Origin: Pseudomonadota bacterium | GTDB lineage: Bacteria > Pseudomonadota > Gammaproteobacteria > Burkholderiales > Sulfuricellaceae | Length of the DNA stretch: 6,895 bases | NCBI GenBank assembly: GCA_021783895.1 | Contig: JAJXTJ010000066.1 | Span: 1 to 6,895 of the forward strand | Reading direction: 5' to 3' | In this document: in pieces, positions 1 to 5,707 of the stretch | How the letters are laid out: the number at the start of each line of letters is the position of its first letter | How positions within the stretch are numbered: position 1 is the stretch's first letter | Notes under the pieces: generated by a model | Databases searched by the model: none | Told to the model about the DNA's origin: nothing | Seen by the model: the letters and a program-made list of their open reading frames with translations, nothing else | Translations under genes and position numbers: made by a program

Positions 1-752
1 ACCTCCAGCAGCAAGGCGGCGCGGCGTAGACGTTGCTCGACGCTGCGCTCGTCCTCCGGGATCTGGTTGAGGGCGTCGAGGCTCGCCGCGGCATCGTCCT
101 GCCCGGCGGGCGTGGCGAGGACAGGCGGATAGTAGAGCGCCCACTGCACCGCATCGCGCGGCTTGACCACGACGCGCGAGGTCGGCGCTGCACCCGCTTG
201 CGATTCGGCGACCTCGCCCGGGTTGATCACCACCTTGCCCTGCTCGTTGGACGCCAGCACCCGGCCTTCAAGCAACAGCAGGGAAGCGCGATCCTCCGCC
301 ACCCGAATCTCGAACTCGGTACCCTCGATCGATCCGTTGAGATAAGGCGTATTGACCGAAAACAGGCGCGGCTTGCGGCTGAAGGACTGAATGGCACCCT
401 TGACCAGGTCGAGCAGGGAACGCTTTTCCTTGTTGCCGCTGATGTCAACGAGACGCATGGTGGTGTTTTGATCAAGACGCATCACCGCCTCGTTGACCAA
501 CACCACTGCCGCCCGGCTGAACGCCCCCACGCGGATCGTATCGCCTTTGCACAGCGGATCGATAAGTTTGGCGGTACGCCATCCCTGCTGCGCATCACCT
601 TGAATTTGAACCCGCCCGTCGAGAGAGGCAAACCGTCCGACAGGCTCCTTGCACGATGCCAGCGCGTGGACCGGGGAATACAGCGCTGCCAGAACAGCAA
701 GCAACGGGACTGCACGTAATGAACCGCTTTTGATAACGGTTAACCTGAACAC
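1..752 (-). CDS. Exported FecR-domain protein, N-terminal part (runs off the left edge)
   Basis: Translation of the minus strand from GTG at 752-750 gives 250 codons with no stop; the gene continues beyond position 1. An in-frame TAG (770-768) sits six codons upstream and a GAGGGAG ribosome site lies 5 nt before the GTG, which fixes the start. Residues 1-32 look like a Sec signal peptide (basic start, hydrophobic core at 15-24, Ala-Leu-Ala at 30-32). The FecR domain follows: a GDTIRVG and Ser-Arg-Ala segment (70-81), then VNTPYLNG (133-140), EGTEF (143-147), LLEGRVLASN (160-169) and NPGE (177-180). Cys34 and Cys68 probably form a periplasmic disulfide. LASC at 31-34 also fits a lipobox, so a lipoprotein is possible. 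After the domain comes a DAVQWALYYPP segment (200-210), then a charged, Leu/Arg-rich stretch that could begin TPR-like helices, as in large FecR-TPR proteins (from memory). No ECF sigma factor or TonB receptor gene is adjacent, so classical iron-citrate signalling is unlikely. Function unknown. Confidence 0.85.
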   Translation of the reverse strand, partial: MFRLTVIKSGSLRAVPLLAVLAALYSPVHALASCKEPVGRFASLDGRVQIQGDAQQGWRTAKLIDPLCKGDTIRVGAFSRAAVVLVNEAVMRLDQNTTMRLVDISGNKEKRSLLDLVKGAIQSFSRKPRLFSVNTPYLNGSIEGTEFEIRVAEDRASLLLLEGRVLASNEQGKVVINPGEVAESQAGAAPTSRVVVKPRDAVQWALYYPPVLATPAGQDDAAASLDALNQIPEDERSVEQRLRRAALLLE

Positions 753-846
753 ATCGACTCCCTCTCTCTAACGAAACGCATCCCGAGTGGCAGGTTCCGA
801 CAGCAGTTTTAATATTTCAGAATTTATTTATTTCCATTTCCAGATA

Positions 847-878
847 CCACGCAATATTCATGCGTGGAACGGCGTTCC
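847..878. repeat. Overlapping inverted repeats upstream of the FecR-domain gene
   Basis: CCACGCA (847-853) and TGCGTGG (861-867) are perfect complements around a 7-base AT-rich spacer. Immediately overlapping is GGAACG-G-CGTTCC (866-878). The pair sits 95-125 bp upstream of the GTG at 752, in the promoter or leader region. It could be an operator or an RNA stem-loop in the leader; no T-run follows on either strand, so it is not a standard terminator. Confidence 0.4.
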
Positions 879-1066
879 CGGAAAATCCCAATCAATTCAA
901 TCAGTAACCGCCATCCGCACCCAAGCCATTAAAATCGGCAGGAAATCTGTAAAAAATCCTGACAACCGGTATATGCCCTGTTGGTGAACAGGCTCACGCC
1001 TCGCCCGTCGAAGACGAGCGGGGCGCAACCGTGCCTACGGTATGCCCTCTCCAGCCGTCCGGTAAT

Positions 1067-1104
1067 GAGGGGAACCCCCTGTCATACGCTAGGGGATTCC
1101 CCTA
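1067..1104. promoter_or_regulatory. Two tandem AGGGGA/TCCCCT-type palindromes, candidate operator
   Basis: A perfect inverted repeat TAGGGGA-T-TCCCCTA covers 1090-1104. A second related site, GAGGGGAACCCCCT, covers 1067-1080 and has GGGG-AA-CCCC at its core (1069-1078). The GGGG blocks start 23 bp apart, close to two helical turns, so dimers bound at both would lie on nearly the same DNA face. The sites lie 43-78 bp past the stop codon of the response-regulator gene and about 315 bp upstream of the FecR-domain gene. Two-fold symmetry and tandem spacing fit a dimeric LuxR/FixJ-type regulator, so the neighbouring regulator is a candidate binder; this is inference. Neither site has a T-tract, so a terminator role is less likely. 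Confidence 0.45.
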
Positions 1105-1144
1105 TTTGGCCTTGATGTGCCTGATCAAACGGCAGCTGTTGGAT

Positions 1145-1828
1145 TCAGTTCGTTTCAAGCAATTGAACGGCAAAGCGGACCAGGTCGCGGCCACTCTTCA
1201 TTTGCAGTTTTTCCTTGAGATTGGCCCGGTGGGCCTCGATGGTCTTGATGCTGCGGTTGAGCTTTTCGGCTATCTGTGTGCTGCCGAACCCCAGTCCTAT
1301 GAGACACAGGATTTCGAACTCGCGCTCGCTCAGCCCCCCGATACGGCTGGGGCGATCACCCTGAGGCGCAACCATGCGTTGCACTATTTCCGTGTGCATG
1401 GCCGCGCTGAGATAGACATTTCCAGCCAGTATCTGGCGCACGGCCAGCAGGATATTCCGGGTGCCTTCCTGCTTCATGAGGTAGCCGTTGGCGCCCGACC
1501 GCAAGGCGCGTTCAGCGAACAGGGATTCATCGTGCATGCTCATGGCCAGTATCGACAGCGTCGGATAGCGCGCCCGGAAAATCTTGATCAGGTTCAGGCC
1601 CGATTCGCCATTCAAGGAAATATCGACAATGGCCAGGTCATGACTGCAAGCAGACATGGCAGCCAGCGCCTCCTTCAAATTGGAAGCCTGGCAGCATAAA
1701 TGGAGGTCGTCGTACAGGTTGAGCAACTGCGCCATGCCCTCGCGGACGATGGGGTGGTCGTCAACCATCAGGATGCGGGCTTTACCTTGCCTGGTCGCTT
1801 TGGCGGCGCTTGTGTTGTCGGCGTTCAT
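1145..1828 (-). CDS. LuxR/FixJ (NarL)-family response regulator
   Basis: A 227-residue cytoplasmic DNA-binding response regulator. The receiver domain (about 17-135) has the acidic pair Asp23-Asp24, the phospho-acceptor Asp69 in IVDISL, Ser97 at the Thr/Ser switch position and Lys119 in YLMK, so it should be phosphorylatable. The LuxR-type helix-turn-helix covers about 164-222 (GLSEREFEIL, then TQIAEKL and SIKTIEAHR). Its partner is the MASE1 kinase encoded directly upstream. I chose ATG 1828-1826 because GGGAG lies just upstream (1840-1836) and the receiver begins about 17 residues later. An in-frame ATG at 1885 would add 19 hydrophobic residues and lengthen the overlap with the kinase gene, so it is less likely. 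The chosen start overlaps the kinase reading frame by 47 bp, which suggests translational coupling. Targets are unknown; the palindromes at 1067-1104 are a candidate site. Confidence 0.93.
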   Translation of the reverse strand: MNADNTSAAKATRQGKARILMVDDHPIVREGMAQLLNLYDDLHLCCQASNLKEALAAMSACSHDLAIVDISLNGESGLNLIKIFRARYPTLSILAMSMHDESLFAERALRSGANGYLMKQEGTRNILLAVRQILAGNVYLSAAMHTEIVQRMVAPQGDRPSRIGGLSEREFEILCLIGLGFGSTQIAEKLNRSIKTIEAHRANLKEKLQMKSGRDLVRFAVQLLETN

Positions 1829-3467
1829 TTTGTTCTCCCATGCGAGCAGGATAAATGAGAGCAACAGTTGTTCCACCTTGTGCATTTCTCGTTATTTCGA
1901 GTTCACCACCGAGCATGTTCGCCCGGGCGCGCAGACTATGCATACCCAACCCCTGCCCATCATGTTCGGGAGTAAAGCCGATACCATCGTCTCTGACCGA
2001 CAGGCGACACTGTAGATTGTCGCAAGCCAGATCAATCCAGAGACGATGGGCCTGACTGTGCTTCACGGCGTTATTGATGGCCTCCTGCGCAAACCGGTAC
2101 AGATTGATGGCGATGTGCGGATCAACCCTCTGCGCCTCAAAATCGGCGTGGACCTCGCAGTGCAAGCCATGCAACGATCTGGGGTTGTCCGCTAACTGTT
2201 CGAGTGCCGCGGAGAGCCCGAGGGATTCCAGTGCCGCAGGATAGAGTCCTCTGGCCACCCTGCGGGTCATGTCGATCGACTGGTTGACCAGTTCCACGAT
2301 TCTGCCGGCCGCGTCAGCTTCCGGTTGCACCCGATCACTGAGCTGTTGCTGCAAAGCCGCACCCAGGAAAGCAATGCTGGTCAGGTGCTGTCCCAGGCCG
2401 TCGTGCAATTCCCTGCCGATGCTTTTCTGCTGCGCTTCGCTGGCCTGGATCAATACAGCTTCCAGACGTTTGCGTTCGGCCATTTCCCGGCGCAGGCCTG
2501 CATTGGTTTTTGCCAACTGTTCGGTGCGATCCCTGACCCGTTGCTCCAGCACTTCTTGCGCGCTTCTGATCGCCGCCCGCGCGCGTTGTTGTTCGGCGCT
2601 GAAAACCGCCAGCAGAAGGCCGGTCACGGCAAGCACGTTGACGAAAATGCACCAGCCAATCAGGCTCTCGGCAAGCGTGCCGAGCGCAAAGGGACCGGTT
2701 CCGTGAGTCGCCCCCCAGATGGCCAGCGCGGAAATGAGCAATGTGACCAGGGCGGCACCCCAATGCTCGAAGCGGAGCGCGCCCCAGATGACGAAGGGCA
2801 GGATGGCAAGCGACGCCGGGTAGTAACCGTGACCGGCCAACTCAGGGGTGGCAAAGATCAGGTAGCTGACCAGCAGGAGCGCTGCGAGCAGGACCCCAGC
2901 CTCGGCCACCCTCGGCGGTGAGAGCACGGGACGGGGATGATAGAGCCAGACCAGCAAGGGTGGGGCGACCACGAGCACGCCCATCATGTCGCCCAGCCAC
3001 CATGTCAACCACACCGAGGCGTATTCGCCGTAAGCAACAATACCCCCCAGGGCCAGGCTGGCCACGCCAAGCGATGCGCTGATCATCGTGCTGCACATGG
3101 CGGCCAGAACGATCAAGCCGAACACGTCACGGCGGCGATCCAGCGTGTTCCGGAAGCCCGCCAGCCGTTTCAGTAGCCAGGCACCTGCCAAAGCCTCGAG
3201 CACATTGCCGGTGGCGATACCCGCGGCAATCATGAGTGGCAATCCGGTCCAGGCATTTGCCAGAAAGGCGCCGAGGGCGATGCCAGGTGCAATGCGGTAG
3301 CCAAAAGCCAGAATGGCCACCAGTGCAATCCCGCTCGGCGGCCAGACGAGTGTGACCGTGCTGCCGACAATGGCAAACATGAGCCCGGCATGTGCCGCGG
3401 CGAAATACACCATCGCCACGCCACACAAGCGCAGAAAAAAGCCGGTTCGTGTTTCACTTTTCTTCAT
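1782..3467 (-). CDS. MASE1-domain sensor histidine kinase (HisKA_3 / NarX-UhpB type)
   Basis: A 561-residue inner-membrane kinase counted from ATG 3467-3465. Residues about 10-290 are a multi-helix membrane sensor of the MASE1 type, with the characteristic WPPSG at 42-46 and about eight hydrophobic segments; MASE1 ligands are mostly unknown. A charged, probably coiled-coil linker (about 290-345) leads to the dimerisation and phospho-acceptor region GRELHDGLGQHL with His355. The ATPase domain shows Asn465-Asn466 (N box, AINNAVKH), DDGIGF at 493-498 and GQGLG at 504-508. This is the family that pairs with LuxR/FixJ regulators, and that gene follows at once. The last 15 or so codons, a basic Gln/Arg-rich tail, overlap the regulator gene. 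The frame is open to an ATG at 3632, but that would put about 55 non-hydrophobic residues ahead of the first helix and reach towards the glutaminase leader. The ribosome site at 3467 is weak, so the start is less certain than the identity. Confidence 0.92.
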   Translation of the reverse strand: MKKSETRTGFFLRLCGVAMVYFAAAHAGLMFAIVGSTVTLVWPPSGIALVAILAFGYRIAPGIALGAFLANAWTGLPLMIAAGIATGNVLEALAGAWLLKRLAGFRNTLDRRRDVFGLIVLAAMCSTMISASLGVASLALGGIVAYGEYASVWLTWWLGDMMGVLVVAPPLLVWLYHPRPVLSPPRVAEAGVLLAALLLVSYLIFATPELAGHGYYPASLAILPFVIWGALRFEHWGAALVTLLISALAIWGATHGTGPFALGTLAESLIGWCIFVNVLAVTGLLLAVFSAEQQRARAAIRSAQEVLEQRVRDRTEQLAKTNAGLRREMAERKRLEAVLIQASEAQQKSIGRELHDGLGQHLTSIAFLGAALQQQLSDRVQPEADAAGRIVELVNQSIDMTRRVARGLYPAALESLGLSAALEQLADNPRSLHGLHCEVHADFEAQRVDPHIAINLYRFAQEAINNAVKHSQAHRLWIDLACDNLQCRLSVRDDGIGFTPEHDGQGLGMHSLRARANMLGGELEITRNAQGGTTVALIYPARMGEQNERRQHKRRQSDQAR

Positions 3468-3601
3468 GGGCGGAATAATCCCCGGAAAAGCACACGGGCA
3501 AAATGATTTCACCCTGGCAACGCAAGAGTGCGCTTGTGCCCTGGACGATTGTAGTCGTTCACAAAGCGACAACTCGCGTTTCCTGTCATGACGATTCGGG
3601 A

Positions 3602-3610
3602 TGGTACGAT
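3602..3610 (+). promoter_or_regulatory. Possible extended -10 promoter for the glutaminase gene
   Basis: TGGTACGAT fits an extended -10 element (TGnTAnnAT) on the plus strand, about 120 bp upstream of the TTG start. I see no good -35 hexamer at 16-18 bp spacing. If it is used, the transcript would carry the stem-loop at 3634-3685 in its leader. This is a weak call based on consensus only. Confidence 0.22.
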
Positions 3611-3633
3611 TCCGCATCCGAGCCTGGCTCATC

Positions 3634-3685
3634 CCATCTCAACACCCACCGCGTTCCACCCACAATGGGTAACGACATGAGATGG
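3634..3685 (+). repeat. Nested stem-loop in the leader of the glutaminase gene
   Basis: CCATCTCA (3634-3641) and TGAGATGG (3678-3685) form a perfect 8-bp outer stem. Inside it ACCCA-CAA-TGGGT (3658-3670) forms a second perfect 5-bp stem. The structure ends 34 bases before the GGAG ribosome site of the downstream gene and is not followed by a T-run, so it looks like a leader structure or a protein-binding site rather than a terminator. Confidence 0.4.
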
Positions 3686-3731
3686 CTCACAACTTGCTGT
3701 TGATGCCGAGTCCAACCCTGGAGACTATCTC

Positions 3732-5555
3732 TTGCGATCCCCGATCCAGACTTACCTTGAACAGCTCCACGGTCGTCTTGCCGGTTTGAATGGGGGCGCG
3801 ATGGCGAGCTACATTCCGGAACTCACCAAGGCTGACCCCAACTGGTTCGGCATCTGTCTGGTGACCATGGACGGCGTGGCCTATTCCGTGGGGGATTCCG
3901 AACAGCTCTTCACGATCCAGTCCATTTCCAAACCCTTCGTCTATGCCACTGCCCTGGCGGATCGCGGACGCGACTTCGTTGCCAGCCGAGTGGGTGTGGA
4001 ACCGAGCGGCGACGCCTTCAATTCCATCAGCCTTCATCCCCAAACTGGTGCACCGCTGAATCCAATGATCAATGCTGGTGCAATCGCCTCGACCAGTCTG
4101 GTGAGCGGCGACACACCCGAGGCGCAATGGCAACGGATCGAGTCGTCCCTGTCGGCATTCATGGGGCGGGACATCAGCGTGGACGAATCGGTTTATCGCT
4201 CCGAAAGCGAAACCGGCTTCCGCAATCGTGCCATCGCCTGGATGTTGAAGAACTTCAGCATCACCGATGGCGAACCCATGGCGTCGCTGGAAAACTATTT
4301 CCGGCAATGCTCCATTCTGGTCAATTGTCGGGATCTGGCTTTCATGGCGGCGACCCTGGCAAATGGCGGCGTGCATCCTCTCACCGGCAAGCGCGCCCTG
4401 CCGACCGAACATGTCGAGCGGGTATTGAGCGTGATGGCGACCTGCGGCATGTACGACTATGCGGGCAGCTGGTTGTACGAGGTCGGGATTCCCGCCAAGA
4501 GTGGCGTCGGTGGCGGGATCATCGCCGCCCTGCCGGGCCGTTTCGGCATCGGGGTGTTCTCCCCCCCGCTCGACGAGAAGGGCAACAGCGTGCGCGGCAT
4601 CGAAGCCTGCAAGCAGTTTTCCAGGGATTTCAGCCTGCACGTCTTTACCCGCGCGGGCGATCCCAAAACCGCCCTCAGCCGCATCTATACCGGTGCCGAC
4701 GCCCCCTCGCGGCGCGAACCGGGGGCTGAATTGCGCGTCTGCCTGAAGGAATATGCCCATCGCATCAAATACCTGTGCCTGCACGGCCTGCTGGCGGTGG
4801 ACGGCATCGAATACGTCATCCGCAAAATGCGCGAAATGGCACCCGAAAGCCATAGCTTCATTCTCGACATGCATCTGGTGACAGGCATCTCCGAAAGCGC
4901 CGCCAGACTGCTTAATCAGGCGCGTCTCGGCTTCATGGAAGAAGGTCTTGCCGTGGTGTTTTCGCGCATCCATGAACGCCCAGCCCTGATCGAGCCGCTG
5001 GGCAAATCGACCGGCAATGGCGACCGTGGATTTCTCAATTTCGAAGACAATGATCTGGCGGTCGAGTGGTGCGAGAACCGCCTGCTCTGTACAACCGTAC
5101 AGTTACCCGACAGCGTCACCTCCATGGCCGATTTTCCGCTGTTCAGAGGCGTGCCCGAGCCCCTGATGAAGCAGGTCGAGGCGGTGACGCGCCTTGAACA
5201 CTATGCGTCGGGCGAACGCATCCTGACGTCCGGCCAGGCCGGCGACGGTCGAATCTTTTTCATCGAACACGGCCAGGTCAGTATCCAGGTCCCCCTGCAG
5301 AACGGGGGCAGTCAACGCATTTCCTCGATGGGACCCGGAATGAATTTCGGCGAGATGGTTCTGCTCGGTCAGACCACCCGCAGCGCCACGGTCATCGCGG
5401 ACACCGAAGTCAGATGCTGCATTCTCGAAGCTGGAGACTTCAACCGGCTTTCGGATACGACGCCCTTGCTGAAAATCGCCTTGCTGGAAAACCTGAACAA
5501 GGACATGGCCAACAAATTGCGCCGAGCCACCCAGTGGATTGCCGCGCTCGCTTGA
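3732..5555 (+). CDS. glsA: Glutaminase with C-terminal STAS and cyclic-nucleotide-binding domains
   Basis: A 607-residue protein in three parts. Residues about 5-307 are a serine-dependent glutaminase (L-glutamine + water to L-glutamate + ammonia): the Ser-x-x-Lys motif QSISK gives Ser64 and Lys67, followed by EPSG and FNSI (90-99), NPMINAGA (110-117), SESETGFRNRA (157-167), YFRQCS (189-194), MYDYAG (240-245) and KSGVGGG (256-262). Residues about 330-445 look like a STAS domain, with LDMHLVTGISESAARLL at 378-394. Residues about 465-590 are a CNB domain with FGEM (539-542) and TRSAT (549-553), which keep the Glu and Arg of the phosphate-binding cassette. Common bacterial glutaminases are only about 300-310 residues. 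TTG 3732 is chosen: GGAG at 3720-3723 is 8 nt upstream, no other start exists before the in-frame stop at 3678-3680, and ATG 3801 would cut off conserved N-terminal sequence. The protein is cytoplasmic, with no signal peptide. Cyclic-nucleotide control of activity is inferred. Confidence 0.93.
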   Translation: MRSPIQTYLEQLHGRLAGLNGGAMASYIPELTKADPNWFGICLVTMDGVAYSVGDSEQLFTIQSISKPFVYATALADRGRDFVASRVGVEPSGDAFNSISLHPQTGAPLNPMINAGAIASTSLVSGDTPEAQWQRIESSLSAFMGRDISVDESVYRSESETGFRNRAIAWMLKNFSITDGEPMASLENYFRQCSILVNCRDLAFMAATLANGGVHPLTGKRALPTEHVERVLSVMATCGMYDYAGSWLYEVGIPAKSGVGGGIIAALPGRFGIGVFSPPLDEKGNSVRGIEACKQFSRDFSLHVFTRAGDPKTALSRIYTGADAPSRREPGAELRVCLKEYAHRIKYLCLHGLLAVDGIEYVIRKMREMAPESHSFILDMHLVTGISESAARLLNQARLGFMEEGLAVVFSRIHERPALIEPLGKSTGNGDRGFLNFEDNDLAVEWCENRLLCTTVQLPDSVTSMADFPLFRGVPEPLMKQVEAVTRLEHYASGERILTSGQAGDGRIFFIEHGQVSIQVPLQNGGSQRISSMGPGMNFGEMVLLGQTTRSATVIADTEVRCCILEAGDFNRLSDTTPLLKIALLENLNKDMANKLRRATQWIAALA

Positions 5556-5626
5556 TTATCAGCCTTGCGTCCATTTCAGGTATCACCGCCAGCCCCTATT
5601 GATCCCGATCCCCGCGCGCACCCTTT

Positions 5627-5655
5627 TTGGTGGACGTAGTGAAAGCGTCTATATT
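5627..5655 (+). promoter_or_regulatory. Candidate sigma-70 promoter for the downstream CNB gene
   Basis: TTGGTG (5627-5632) and TATATT (5650-5655) are separated by exactly 17 bp and match the -35 and -10 consensus at three and five positions. They lie 53 bp before the ATG at 5708, giving a short leader that contains the hairpin at 5674-5696. The gene may also be cotranscribed with the glutaminase gene, since no terminator is visible in the 152-bp gap. Confidence 0.45.
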
Positions 5656-5673
5656 GATTCCAGCGCGCTGATC

Positions 5674-5696
5674 CCGCGCATTGATATCAATCGCGG
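5674..5696 (+). promoter_or_regulatory. Leader hairpin overlapping the ribosome binding site
   Basis: CCGCG (5674-5678) pairs with CGCGG (5692-5696), and ATTG pairs with CAAT inside the perfect palindrome ATTGATATCAAT (5680-5691), leaving one bulged C (5679) and an ATAT loop. The last two G of the stem (5695-5696) are the first two bases of the GGAG ribosome site (5695-5698) for the ATG at 5708. Folding would partly mask that site. A DNA-level role for the 12-bp palindrome as an operator is equally possible. Confidence 0.4.
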
Positions 5697-5707
5697 AGAA
5701 TAAAAAC

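Larger units (their letters stand above)
753..1144. other. 392-bp intergenic region with many small inverted repeats
   Basis: This gap lies between the stop of the response-regulator gene and the GTG of the FecR-domain gene, both on the minus strand, so it should hold the end of one transcript and the promoter and leader of the other. The part nearest the FecR gene (about 800-960) is AT-rich and contains a 7-bp inverted repeat. The part from 961 to 1104 is GC-rich, with hairpins at 977-992 and about 1003-1023, a short inverted repeat at 1028-1041 and two AGGGGA-type palindromes. GGTAT(AT)GCCCT occurs twice in direct orientation (968-979 and 1039-1048). I found no convincing sigma-70 or sigma-54 promoter, no U-tract terminator and no credible small gene. 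Confidence 0.6.

Noticed and set aside
33..719. Open frame on the plus strand (228 codons)
   Set aside because: It is antisense to the FecR-domain gene, which has a signal peptide, domain motifs and ribosome site on the minus strand.
787..987. Small plus-strand open frame in the intergenic region
   Set aside because: It starts at GTG without a ribosome site, has no recognisable motif and spans inverted repeats.
995..1065. Plus-strand resemblance to a cyclic di-GMP-I (GEMM) riboswitch (CACGC, a hairpin with GAA loop, GGCGCAA, GCCTACGG)
   Set aside because: The GCAAACC segment and the second helix with its receptor are missing, and no sense-strand gene lies downstream, so the likeness is probably chance.
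1090..1104. Palindrome as the rho-independent terminator of the kinase-regulator operon
   Set aside because: The single-base centre gives a poor RNA loop and there is no T-tract on the minus strand; a DNA operator fits better.
3687..4973. Long open frame on the minus strand (428 codons)
   Set aside because: It lies fully antisense to the glutaminase gene, whose catalytic motifs are intact; it reflects codon bias in GC-rich DNA and has no recognisable domain.
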